Shown here: one piece after another, positions 34,744 to 43,635 of the stretch
Numbering within the stretch: the stretch's first letter is position 1
Layout: every line of letters begins with the position of its first letter
Assembly (NCBI GenBank): GCA_036873755.1
Contig: JAVTVY010039197.1
Coordinates: 1 to 64,000, forward strand
From: Hanleya hanleyi
Taxonomy: Eukaryota; Mollusca; Polyplacophora; Lepidopleurida; Hanleyidae
Length of the DNA: 64,000 nucleotides
Direction: 5' to 3'
Made by a program: the position numbers and the translations under genes
The notes under the pieces: model-generated
Database searches by the model: none
The model's input: only the letters and a program-made list of their open reading frames with translations
What the model was told of the DNA's origin: nothing

Positions 34744-35316
34744 CTAATCATCGTCGGACAGGCCTGGATATTCTTCGGGTAGCATGTCCTGAAACAGCTG
34801 TTTGCGCATTCTGGTCGCATTTTCCAGGGCCTCGGTGGGTGGTAGCCCCATAGCCTCTTCCAAGTGACGCTTGGTCTTCATGATGGACCTGTGCGTGGGG
34901 TCGCCTTTCATTTCAAGCGGTAGTAAGGTATACTGTTCATAGATCGCCATGGCTGTTTTCCTGGTGCGGGGGCGCATTTGGGTGTACATCTGTTGTAAAT
35001 TATCCTCTCCGGCGTCCTCGATCGCTGCAGCGTACGTATTGATAGCTGCTGTCACAATACGATCCCAGAAGGTAGGTTCTGCCTCACTTTCCACGGACGT
35101 AGGCTGACTATCTGAGGTCAAGCTCCCCGCATCACTAGATAGACTCTCGGCAATCCCTGTTTCGGTATCAGTCGGCACACTCTCAGCAGTCTCTGTATCA
35201 GCATCCGCCTCAGCGGACTCCTCGGTGTCTTCAATCCCATGTATAGTTTTCTGGTGTCGCATCATATCGTAATGTCTGGTGAACGTGCGTTCGGACTCAG
35301 AGCAAGTATAAGTCAT
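34744..35316 (-). CDS. C2H2 finger plus helical-domain protein, left-arm copy with damaged finger
   Basis: 190-codon frame, the mirror copy of 37659-38231. I place the start at the ATG at 35316, 47 bp after the TATAAAAG box; codons further upstream have no ATG and lie before the TATA box. In the finger the second zinc ligand Cys8 reads Ser (SESER instead of SECER), so it should not bind zinc. The rest (acidic Ser/Thr/Glu/Asp linker, then a helical domain with GDPTHRSIMKTKRHLEE and RMRKQLFQDMLPEEYP) is intact. Function unknown; probably a decaying duplicate of an element-encoded protein. Confidence 0.7.
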   Translation of the reverse strand: MTYTCSESERTFTRHYDMMRHQKTIHGIEDTEESAEADADTETAESVPTDTETGIAESLSSDAGSLTSDSQPTSVESEAEPTFWDRIVTAAINTYAAAIEDAGEDNLQQMYTQMRPRTRKTAMAIYEQYTLLPLEMKGDPTHRSIMKTKRHLEEAMGLPPTEALENATRMRKQLFQDMLPEEYPGLSDDD

Positions 35317-35362
35317 GTTGACGGTTGAACGTCGACTGTGCGTGTTTTTGGAAATACGCTCG

Positions 35363-35370
35363 CTTTTATA
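35363..35370 (-). promoter_or_regulatory. TATA box of the left-arm zinc-finger gene
   Basis: TATAAAAG on the minus strand, its first base 54 bp before the ATG at 35316. Spacing equals that of the other element genes. Confidence 0.8.
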
Positions 35371-35384
35371 GACAGTAACGCCCG

Positions 35385-35565
35385 TCAACGCTTAGCTTAA
35401 CGCTTCAACGCCCTGGTGAATTAGTTCAGAAGCTCTGATTTCCATGGAATTGACACCAATTCATCGAAATGCAGTGACGCCCGTCAACGCCCGTCGTTAC
35501 GCCTTAATGGCCGTCTCAACCCCTTAACACACTTTCTTAACGCTTTAACGTCGTTTAATGATGTG
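35385..35565. repeat. Degenerate GCGTTRACGGGCGTTA array (left arm)
   Basis: Imperfect repeats of about 16-18 bp built on CGTCAACGCC and CGTCTCAACGCCTTAA. They lie between the ATPase C-terminal region and the zinc-finger promoter. Mirrored at 37405-37605. Confidence 0.75.
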
Positions 35566-36689
35566 TTCGAACAAATGTTGCTTTTGTACTATTGCACTGA
35601 CATACGCCGCTTTCCAGTTCATGCCCGAGATTTTCAACATCGACGCTGTTCTTTCAATTTCCATATGGACTGGGTCCTTATCCAACAATTTCATATGGGT
35701 CAGTAAAGCCCGTCGTAGTCTGGGTGCCAATCTGTTATGGGCTAAAATTGCGGCTTCCTCTTTCGAATACCCTTTGCGATGAAACTTGTTTTCTGTGACC
35801 TCCAACATCTCGCCCATCTCGGCGTCCATACTTTCTCATTCACGGTTGGGTGATATTCCGGTACTGGTGGTATGAAGGAGGCCCGCTGTGCGGGGGTGGG
35901 TTGCTGCTGCTGCTGCTCTGCCAGGAGTGGACTCGGCGGATGGTGTAGGGGTATATGACGTTGCGGTGATTCTTCGCCGGGTAACAGGTGGGTCGTCAGC
36001 CGACGATCTTCCGGGGTATGGGCTTTTAAATCTACGAACAGGTAGCCGTGCGGACGGCTTGTCGCTCCTTGAAACGCCTGCATGAAATGGTCGATGTTCT
36101 GAGGATAAATTCGACTACCAAACACACGGATTTGTGCTCTGTCAATGGGATTGGAGAACAACACAAAGTATTGGCAGTTCAAGGCAATATCTCTGGACGC
36201 CTTCCCTTGAGGAAAGAGATTCTGAGTCAAATAGATGACGGACAGATTGCGATGATGGGACCCTTTGGTGAATAGGTCGGCGATTTTCGAATTGTCCTTG
36301 GCCGCACTCATCAGATCATCGAGGACTACCACGTTGGTCTGCTCGGAATCGAAGTAATAGGGTTCGTCTATGTCGTGAGGAATTCCTAGGACAAAGCTCA
36401 CATTCTGTAACCTTGTAGTTTCGTAGGCGGGCTGCCATTGACTATAACACCAAACAACACGTGTCGGAGCTGGGGTTGCCACACCTCCCTCTAAGAACTT
36501 CATCACCCAGGATGTCTTTCCACACCCTGTAGGGCCGCTCACCGTCATCGTATAGGGATGCTCTACTGCTCTTGTTGGACCTATAGCGGGACTCGGCTGT
36601 GTCTCTTGGTTGTGTTTGCGTTGAATGTGCCTGAGCATACTATCGCGACGAGAGAATGTTCTCTCACAGAACGTACACGTACACGACAT
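35545..36689 (-). pseudogene. C2H2-headed FtsK/HerA-type packaging ATPase, frameshifted near its C-terminus
   Basis: Frame from ATG 36695 or, better, 36689. Starting at 36689 puts the finger ligands at C5, C8, H21 and H26, exactly as in the 190-aa protein. From the upstream ATG, Walker A GPTGCGKTS is at 54-62, Walker B NVVVLDDLM at 121-129, a sensor-like LTQNLFPQG at 157-165, then CQYFVLFSNPIDR. These match the HerA/FtsK-like genome-packaging ATPases (poxvirus A32, Polinton, adintovirus). A poly-Gln linker follows. About 58 bp present in the mirror copy are missing near 35835, shifting the frame before a C-terminal helical domain (35829-35545) that also lacks six codons. The ATPase core itself is intact. 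Confidence 0.85.
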
Positions 36690-36739
36690 GTTCATCAGTC
36701 GACCAATACATATGGACTGATGATGGACACATGTTCATT

Positions 36740-36990
36740 CCTATATTTAAAGACTCTACCACCACCACACACACCACCACCGACTCCACCAACACCACCG
36801 CCGCACACCACCAACACCACCACCAACGCCACCATCAACGCCACCAACGCCACCAACGCCACCACCGGGCGTTGACGGGCGTCAACGCCCGGTGGTGGTT
36901 GTGGTGGTAGCCGGAACTGACCTTTGACCCCGACGCGCGCGGTGTAAAGGTTTCCACCGCGGTGGCGTTGGTGGCGTTGGTGGTGTCGTT
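36740..36990. repeat. Loop region: CCACCA-rich tract and CGGGCGTTGACGGGCG hairpin
   Basis: (CCACCA)-type repeats (36760-36865) lead into a palindrome CCACCGGGCGTTGA / TCAACGCCCGGTGG (about 36863-36897). This is followed by GGAACTGACCTTTGACCCC and more GGTGGCGTT repeats. The upstream region of the ATPase gene (TTTAAATATAG on the minus strand, about 36745-36755) lies at its edge. Element 2 has the same CCACC-hairpin motif twice. Open frames across it are low complexity. Confidence 0.8.
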
Positions 36991-36997
36991 GGTGGCG

Positions 36998-37410
36998 CCT
37001 TCATACCGCCAGTACCGGAATATCACCCAACCGTGAAGGACCAACCCGAGGTTGAAAAAGATAATGTGAACTCGAGGTTATGGAAGGATTTGTTCAAAGA
37101 AAGTATGGACGCCGAGATGGGCGAGATGTTGGAGGTCACAGAAAACAAGTTTCAACGCAAAGGGTATTCCAAAGAGGAAGCCGCAATTTTAGCCCATAAC
37201 AGATTGGCACCCAGACTACGACGGGCTTTACGTCAGCGGTATGCCGACTTACTGACCCATATGAAATTGTTGGATAAGGACCCAGTCCATATGGAAATTG
37301 AAAGAACAGCGTCGATGTTGAAAATCTCGGGCATGAACTGGAAAGCGGCGTGTGTCAGAGCAATAGTACAAAAGCAACATTTGTTCGAACGCATCATTAA
37401 ACGACGTTGA
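36998..37410 (+). pseudogene. C-terminal domain of the ATPase gene, right-arm fragment
   Basis: Mirror of the end of the ATPase gene without the ATPase core. It opens at the inner end of the right arm with FIPPVPEYHPTV, then an acidic linker and a helical domain (SKEEAAILAHNRLAPRLRRA ... DKDPVHMEIERTASML ... VQKQHLFERIIKRR). It keeps segments deleted in the left copy, so it shows what the undamaged C-terminus was like. Without its own start or promoter it is probably not expressed. The DPVH..I...KQ.LF pattern recurs in the 190-aa finger protein. Confidence 0.75.
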
Positions 37411-37605
37411 AGCGTTAAGAAAGTGTGTTAAGGCGTTGAGACGGGCGTTAAGGCGTTGAGACGGCCGTTAAGGCGTAACGACGGGCGTTGACGGGCGTCA
37501 CTGCATTTCGATGAATTGGTGTCAATTCCATGAAAATCAGAGCCTCTGAGCTAATTCACCAGGGCGTTGAAGCGTTAAGCTAAGCGTTGACGGGCGTTAC
37601 TGTCT
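37405..37605. repeat. Degenerate GCGTTRACGGGCGTTA array upstream of the zinc-finger gene (right arm)
   Basis: Units such as AAGGCGTTGAGACGGGCGTT and GGCGTTGACGGGCGTCAC occur in a block of about 190 bp directly before the TATA box at 37605. Position suggests a promoter-proximal binding array; the protein that would bind is unknown. Confidence 0.75.
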
Positions 37606-37612
37606 ATAAAAG
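37605..37612 (+). promoter_or_regulatory. TATA box of the right-arm zinc-finger gene
   Basis: TATAAAAG, 54 bp (first base to A of ATG) before the start at 37659. The fit to a ~30-bp TATA-to-start distance implies a very short 5' leader. Confidence 0.85.
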
Positions 37613-37658
37613 CGAGCGTATTTCCAAAAACACGCACAGTCGACGTTCAACCGTCAAC

Positions 37659-38231
37659 ATGACTTATACTTGCTCTGAGTGCGAACGCACGTTCACCAGA
37701 CATTACGATATGATGCGACACCAGAAAACTATACATGGGATTGAAGACACCGAGGAGTCCGCTGAGGCGGATGCTGATACAGAGACTGCTGAGAGTGTGC
37801 CGACTGATACCGAAACAGAGATTGCCGAGAGTCTATCTAGTGATGCGGGGAGCTTGACCTCAGATAGTCAGCCTACGTCCGTGGAAAGTGAGGCAGAACC
37901 TACCTTCTGGGATCGTATTGTGACAGCAGCTATCAATACGTACGCTGCAGCGATCGAGGACGCCGGAGAGGATAATTTACAACAGACGTACACCCAAATG
38001 CGCCCCCGCATCAGGAAAACAGCCATGGCGATCTATGAACAGTATACCTTACTACCGCTTGAAATGAAAGGCGACCCCACGCACAGGTCCATCATGAAGA
38101 CCAAGCGTCACTTGGAAGAGGTTTTTGGGCTACCACCCACCGAGGCCCTGGAAAATGCGACCAGAATGCGCAAACAGCTGTTTCAGGACATGCTACCCGA
38201 AGAATATCCAGGCCTGTCCGACGATGATTAG
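37659..38231 (+). CDS. Element-encoded C2H2 finger plus helical-domain protein (intact copy)
   Basis: Intact 190-residue protein of unknown function. Residues 1-26 form one C2H2 finger (C5, C8, H21, H26). Residues 28-85 are an acidic Glu/Asp/Ser/Thr-rich linker. Residues 88-185 are predicted helical, with EPTFWDRIVTAAINTYAAAI, KGDPTHRSIMKTKRHLEE and MRKQLFQDMLP. The helical part resembles the C-terminal domain of the ATPase gene (both have D-P-x-H-x-x-I and K-Q-x-L-F), so the two genes probably arose by shuffling. The start is fixed by the TATA box at 37605, and a poly(A) signal lies at 38427. It is the only undamaged copy in the element. Confidence 0.8.
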   Translation: MTYTCSECERTFTRHYDMMRHQKTIHGIEDTEESAEADADTETAESVPTDTETEIAESLSSDAGSLTSDSQPTSVESEAEPTFWDRIVTAAINTYAAAIEDAGEDNLQQTYTQMRPRIRKTAMAIYEQYTLLPLEMKGDPTHRSIMKTKRHLEEVFGLPPTEALENATRMRKQLFQDMLPEEYPGLSDDD

Positions 38232-38426
38232 AATAAACGGTTCAGAGCGAACATGGCCGAAGATGGAACTTTCTGAAATGGAGACTTCTGATTGGACAAG
38301 AATCTAACGGACAGGAACGAATATGACAGATGCAAATGGTGGCCTCTGATTGGTCAAGAGTCTTTTTGAGCTGTAAACATACCCAACGCGGCTCCCCCAA
38401 CGTGGGTATGATGTAACATTGGGGAA

Positions 38427-38432
38427 AATAAA
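38427..38432 (+). terminator. Polyadenylation signal of the right-arm zinc-finger gene
   Basis: AATAAA about 200 bp after the stop, preceded by GTATGATGTAACATTGGGG. That block is shared with both arms of Element 2. Confidence 0.7.
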
Positions 38433-38609
38433 CTATATGAAAAAAAACTTGTTGCTGTTGTTGTTCTCTCAAGTGTCACAAGCCACGTTAAGCCCGGCGA
38501 CCTATATACCCCTATACCCCATATAGATATTTTCCCGGATTTTTCGATAAAGTCCGTGTTCCGTATTTTTTTTTTCCGGAAAATTTTACATGCACCGACC
38601 CATGTCTGG

Positions 38610-39990
38610 ATGCCCCTTCACCTAGGCTTCACATTGATACCTCATACAACTCCATTGGACCATTAGTGGCTCCCCTAGCTCCAAAACGTATAGCGGGACC
38701 CATACAGGGTCCAGTTTTCGACACTAGGTGACCACATCCCGACGAAATGGCCAGTTTTCGACACCGGATGTGCCGCCATCTTGAACATGCGTGCCGCCAT
38801 CTTGGATATGTCCCATAATGCACAGGGTCAAAATACTCGCTTCTGATTGGCTGAGAGCTCTGACGGATTTGAAATACTCGCTTCTGATTGGACGAGAGCT
38901 CCGCATTGAGTCTGCGCATGCGCACAATGATATTCCTACCGCACAGCCAACCCATCAGATGCTCCTTCACGTATTCTTCACTTTGATACCTAACTCGACC
39001 CCATTGGTCAACTATGGGCTCCCCTAGCTCCAAAACGTCTATTTCCATACCCTTTGGCCACCGCGCATGCGCAGAATGCAGATATTTCCACCCCACACCC
39101 AGCTCATCAGATGCCCCTTCACGAATGCTTCACTTTGATACCTCATATGACCCCATTGGTGCATTAGGGACTCCCCTAGCTCCAAAACGTCTATTTTCAT
39201 ACTCTTTGGCCACCGCGCATGCGCAGAATGCCGATATTTCAATCCCGCACCCAGCCCATCGGATGCCCCTTCACGAATGCTTCACACTGATACCTCATAC
39301 AACTCCATCGGTCCACTAGGGACCCCCCTAGCTCCAAAACGTCTATTTCCACACCCTTTTCGCAGAATTCCCTGTCTGCGCATGCGCAGAATGGTGACAA
39401 CGGCCGAGCCACTAGTCCGTCAGATGCCCCCTCACCTAAGCTTCACATTGATACCTCATATAACTCCATTGGACCATTAGGGACTCCCCTAGATCCCAAA
39501 ACGTCTATTTCCATACCCTTTTCCCACAATTCCATGTCTGCGCATGCGCAGAATGGTGACAACGCCCGAGCCACTAGTCCAGTCAGATGCCCCCTCACAT
39601 AGGCTTCACATGGATACCTCATACGACTCCATCGGCCCATTAGGGACTCCCCTAGACCCCAAAACGTCTATTTCCATACCCTTGGTCTACCGCGCATGCG
39701 TAGAATGGAGAAAACGCCCGAGCCGCTAGTCCAGCCAGATGCCCCTTCACATAAGCTTCACATTGATACCTCATATGCCCCCATTGGACCATTAGTGGCT
39801 CCCCTAGCTCCAAAACGTCTATTTCCATACCCTTCGGCCACCGCGCATGCGCAGAATGATGCTATTCCAACTCCACACCCAGCCCCTCAGATGCCCCTTC
39901 ACATAAGCTTCACTTTGATACCTCACTCGACCCAATCGGACCATTATTGGCTCCCCTAGATCCCAAAACGTCTATTTCCATACGCTTGGT
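38610..39990. repeat. Subterminal repeat array of Element 1, right arm
   Basis: About eight units of around 150 bp, the reverse complement of 33300-34370, each with CCGCGCATGCGCAGAATG or TGCGCATGCGCAGAATGG. It has more units than the left arm, so the arrays have changed in copy number since the palindrome formed. Confidence 0.9.
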
Positions 39991-40231
39991 CTACACGAGT
40001 TGTCTCCCTTGGAGCTACATACAGACCTCGATGACTTTTTTTTCAAAAAGTTCACCGATTCGCTCCGCGACACTTCCCGTCATGTTCTACATGGCGAGAC
40101 GAGTAAAATAAATCCGAACAACCCTACCGCAAATGTATAGAAGTAGGTTTTCCATTAGATTCAACATTGACCAGTGCACCAGTATGTGCCGAAGATTTAT
40201 ATATCATATTTTCAAGCATGATTTGTACAAC

Positions 40232-40304
40232 AGAACTCGTGGCGTAATGGATAACGTGTCTGCCTCTGGATAAAGAGGACCCGGGTTCGAGTCCCACCCT
40301 TTCG
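40232..40304 (+). repeat. tRNA-like sequence with Pol III boxes (right arm copy)
   Basis: GTGGCGTAATGGATAACGTG resembles the D-arm of tRNA-Arg. A-box TGGCGTAATGG is at 40240-40250 and B-box GGTTCGAGTCC at 40284-40294. The anticodon arm is irregular (CCTCT...AGAGG with a shifted loop) and the acceptor ends do not pair well, so it is not a functional tRNA. It is followed by (TTAA)n, (TTTA)n and (TTCA)n, which looks like a tRNA-derived retroposon tail. Because both arms carry it, it was in the element before the palindrome formed. Confidence 0.7.
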
Positions 40305-40333
40305 TTAATTAATTAATTAATTAATTAATTAAT

Positions 40334-40364
<31 letters not shown>

Positions 40365-40707
40365 TTCATTCATTCATTCATTCATTCATTCTGTGAAAAC
40401 ACCCATAACATGACTGAAAAGAGCCTCACTCGGCCCAATCGGACCATGCAGCGTATTTGTAGTCTAGGGACTACTTTTTCGCCGCGGAAGCCTTCTTCCG
40501 CGACCGCATCACAGCCAAACCGCATCACCGCGGAGGAATACAAAGGTCAAAGTTTGCCGGAACTATAGTCACCCAGAGCATGGAGGTCTCTTGTGCTGGA
40601 GGTAGTTTTTGGTCAATCGCGCTGGTGGCGCCCTCCGCAATTTCCTCCGCAAACAAGAGTTATCTTTCCCGGCAAAATGAGCTCTGTAATCACGGCTATA
40701 TACTACT

Positions 40708-40713
40708 ATTATC
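40708..40713. other. Right target-site duplication of Element 1 (ATTATC)
   Basis: Follows TATACTACT directly and is then continued by ATTTGAATATGG, as in the uninterrupted sister copy near 46590. Confidence 0.85.
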
Positions 40714-40919
40714 ATTTGAATATGGATTTGGTGAATGCAATGTAGCATTCATTTGACCAGTAATGTCACCGACAATTCCATGTAGCGATTAATCCAAGAT
40801 GGCCGCTATAGTCGTAGCTCTATAATTGGGAAGCATCAGAACATGGTGACATTATCAGTTATATTTGGATTTGAAGCAGCATGAACGTTAGCATAGATGT
40901 GACTAGTAATATCTTTTTT

Positions 40920-42470
40920 AACTTTTTTTTTCAGCGGGGATTCGCAAATACATATCACACCAAGAAAACGGAGCTTAGAATTAATGAGTGCAGTACTTCA
41001 ACTTACTTGATATGTCCAGTCATGACTTTACTGCATTTACGGGAGACCGACATCGAATCGTACGTAGATGAAATCCTTATTTTGGGTTCAGAAACGCCGC
41101 AACTCAGGTCACGGATTCACTTCACCATGGAAATTCTACAGCATCTGGGTTTCATCCCTGATCCCACGAAGTCGGAGCTAGACCCGGACGAGCGTCGACA
41201 GTATATGGGGACGATCTTCGATGCAAAAAGGGAGATCGTCCGGTTCCCGGAAGATTACTGGGACAAAATTCAGAATCAAATTTAAAACTCTTTGCCCTCT
41301 CGGGTCTCGATCGTTCCGGTAATCACAAATTTACTGGAGCCCCTATTCATCATCTGCGCAAGTCCAGATAATCCCTAAATTCTCGCAGAGGGTTTACCTG
41401 GACCTTTTTGGTGATTAGGATTAGTTCTCAAGTCGTTGCGTCTATTACACAATGTCGTACATTTCATCCCCAGCGGTTGTTTTAAATTTTCGCTTTGACA
41501 CCCAATGTCGACTTCAGCCTAATTTCAAAGGTAGCTGAAAAAATGTTGAAAGCGACGTTAAACCCTATTCACTCACTCACTCACTCACTCAAAGGTAGTC
41601 TGGCCGACGATGAAATTCAAACCAGTCAAAACTCAAACCTTCCTGCGGATTGGCCTGATGAGCTGCTTCAGCGCGCTTACTGATTGGTTCGATTTAGTGG
41701 AAATCCCTCAAGCTATTTATATCCAGAACTGCTATCGGTAGCTAACCAAGCCAGTGTATCGATCGTAACCTATCGATTGATACACTGGCTCGCGAGGATG
41801 CTATTCATCGACTCAAGACCTAACGCAAAACGGCTTCAGATTCGACCTCTACACTTTCATCTCCATTCACTCCTGCAATCCTCAGTTTCCTGTGTCACGG
41901 GACCTTCACATCAAGTTGAGAGCGATTGTGTTAGTACGGTAGTTCAACAGTGGCCCAACATACGACAGGGATCATCACTGATGGTGGCCAAGGACAATAC
42001 CACGGTGGCGTCCAACATCAACAAGTTTGGGGGCCCCGTGTCTCGACTATTGTTTCAAGAGACTTTGGTCCTTTTCCAGTAGGCACAGATTCAGTTTTGT
42101 CAAATTCTGTTACGACATGTTCAGGTAAGACCGGTCCCGGGACGCTTGAACGTGATAGGAGAAAGTTTGTCACGACTCGGGACAAGATAACACAGACGGA
42201 GTGGTAGCTACACAGCAACGCATTCCGACAGTTCAGCAGAGTGTGGTTACAACCATTAGTGGATTTATTCGTCACACGACTCAACGCCCAGATCGCAACA
42301 TTTGTGAGTCTGATTCAAGACCCGCAAGCTTCCGACCTTACAACAGGTTCTCCACAAGAAAAAACAGCACGATTGTGTCATCATCATAGTATTTCCGTGG
42401 TGATTTCGTCATCTATCGTTCTCGCAGCTTATTCGGTCACTAACAGATGAACCACGTCGACTCTTCGCAA
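40920..42470 (+). pseudogene. DIRS-type retrotransposon remnant, copy 1 (RT, RNase H)
   Basis: The palm region gives MTLLHLRETDIESYVDEILI then FTMEILQHLGFIPDPTKSEL (about 41020-41185), the RT of DIRS-1-like elements. The usual YVDD box reads YVDE. Later frames give RPLHFHLHSLLQSSVS, DNTTVASNINKFGG and PLVDLFVTRLNAQIATFVSL, the last typical of the DIRS RNase H and downstream region. Stops, a large deletion of the RNase H start, a SINE fragment (41535-41590) and a small hairpin (41750-41786) break it. No tyrosine recombinase was seen. Confidence 0.75.
41535..41590 (+). mobile_element. 5'-truncated SINE tail with 8-bp target duplication
   Basis: Only CTGAAAAAATGTTGAAAGCG... and an (ACTC)n tail remain. 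AAAGGTAG flanks it at 41527-41534 and 41591-41598. Same family as 45410-45739. Confidence 0.85.
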
Positions 42471-42598
42471 AATTTATTTTTGAGAGTTTTAACAGGAAAA
42501 GTCCTGAAGCTGAATTGTCAAGTATACCGCGGACACCGATAGTCATTCTATAGACTATCTCCGCTATTTATTGTTTTATCAAAGAGGAGTGATCATGG

Positions 42599-43155
42599 TG
42601 AATTTGAATTTGAATTTATTTGCAATACACCTATTACAGGCCGAGCAAATACATGAGTAATACATATTGCAACATCATCAGAAAATAAGCAATAAAGAAG
42701 AGAACAATGGTATAATCCTATGTATATCTACAATACACGTATTGCCACAACATCTATTATTGTTCTACTGTGCTACGATCAGTATAAAATATTACTATTA
42801 TCATATTGTTGTGGACTTTTCATGTACACGAGTTACCAACAATACAGAATTAAGACATATCCCGTTGAACTTCTTCAGAGCGGGCTTGAAAAAAAACTTA
42901 CAGATATATGCACAGATAGTGTCACACAGTGGAGAATAATTGTTTCTCATTATAACATTAAACTGATCGACTGGCGGTAGAGTAGAAAAATCGGAATAGA
43001 TAGCAACGCGCTCACAAAATAATTCGGCTCTTAGAACAGAATAATGGGAACAGTGGAGAATGAAGTGCGTTTCATCCTCTACCGCACCAGTATGGCATAA
43101 TCTGCATATTCTATTATCACGTGTAATAATTGGAGTATGATGTCGTCCAGATGAC
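42599..43155 (-). pseudogene. LINE 3' fragment (C-terminal zinc-knuckle region)
   Basis: Minus-strand frame 43169-42801 contains NRICRLCHTGAVEDETHFIL then HCSHYSVLRAELF, the CCHC motif at the end of many LINE ORF2 proteins. It ends in a (AAATTC)n tail at 42600-42620. Unit 2 of the duplication lacks it (empty site near 61380), so it inserted after the duplication. It is strongly 5'-truncated. Confidence 0.8.
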
Positions 43156-43635
43156 ACGTCAGATTTCATGCCGCGACGTCATTCATAAGGCGACGTCGTG
43201 GTTATGACGGCCTCTTGAACAACCTGAAGACGACGTTGTCGACGTTGAAGCAGCCTTTGACCTCAACATTTCCATATTGGTGACGTCACAAAACCTCCTA
43301 GATACGGCGACGTGCAACATAGCAAACAGAGAGAGATATACTCCTTAAACGATTTCAAGCGCTGACGTCTTGCTGGCATTATCGTTATAATCTCATGTAA
43401 TTGATATTCACGAGCAAAGGTACAAAGGTGTACTCATTGTATGGTCATAAAATTAAGTATAGCATGGAATAATCTCTGTATTTATGTCAAATCTATAGTT
43501 TGACAGATAATTGGTTTTTGTAACGTTCTTTTACACCGTCAGGTGAATGCACAGCTGGTAGATAAGAAAGTCAGTTTATGTTCATTGAGTAATTTCACAC
43601 CACCACGATATTTCACATTTCAGGGAAATTACAGA

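Larger units (their letters stand above)
31669..40707. mobile_element. Element 1: giant palindromic Polinton/Maverick-like element
   Basis: It begins AGTAGTATATAGCCGTG, ends with the exact complement, and is flanked by ATTATC on both sides. The left arm (31669-35878) and right arm (36998-40707) are inverted copies at high identity around a 1.1-kb loop (35879-36997) that holds most of a packaging-type ATPase gene. The sister host copy (near 46590) has a single ATTATCATTTGAATATGG, the empty site. AG ends, a 6-bp duplication and the ATPase are Polinton traits. Polymerase, integrase, protease and capsid genes are absent. Confidence 0.85.

Noticed and set aside
36558..37044. Thr/His/Pro- and Trp-rich frames in Element 1's loop
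   Set aside because: Low-complexity translation of the CCACCA tract.
37587..37658. Longer N-terminus for the 190-aa protein
   Set aside because: The extension starts at a non-ATG codon and overlaps the TATA box, so the ATG at 37659 is preferred.
40232..40304. Functional tRNA-Arg gene
   Set aside because: Pol III boxes are fine, but the acceptor ends do not pair and the anticodon arm is shifted, so I call it tRNA-like only.
31669..40707. A 7- or 8-bp duplication (ATTATCA) as for hAT elements
   Set aside because: Possible, because an A/T at the junction is ambiguous. Including the A in the terminus gives AGTAGTATA, identical to the ends of Element 2, where the duplication is clearly 6 bp.
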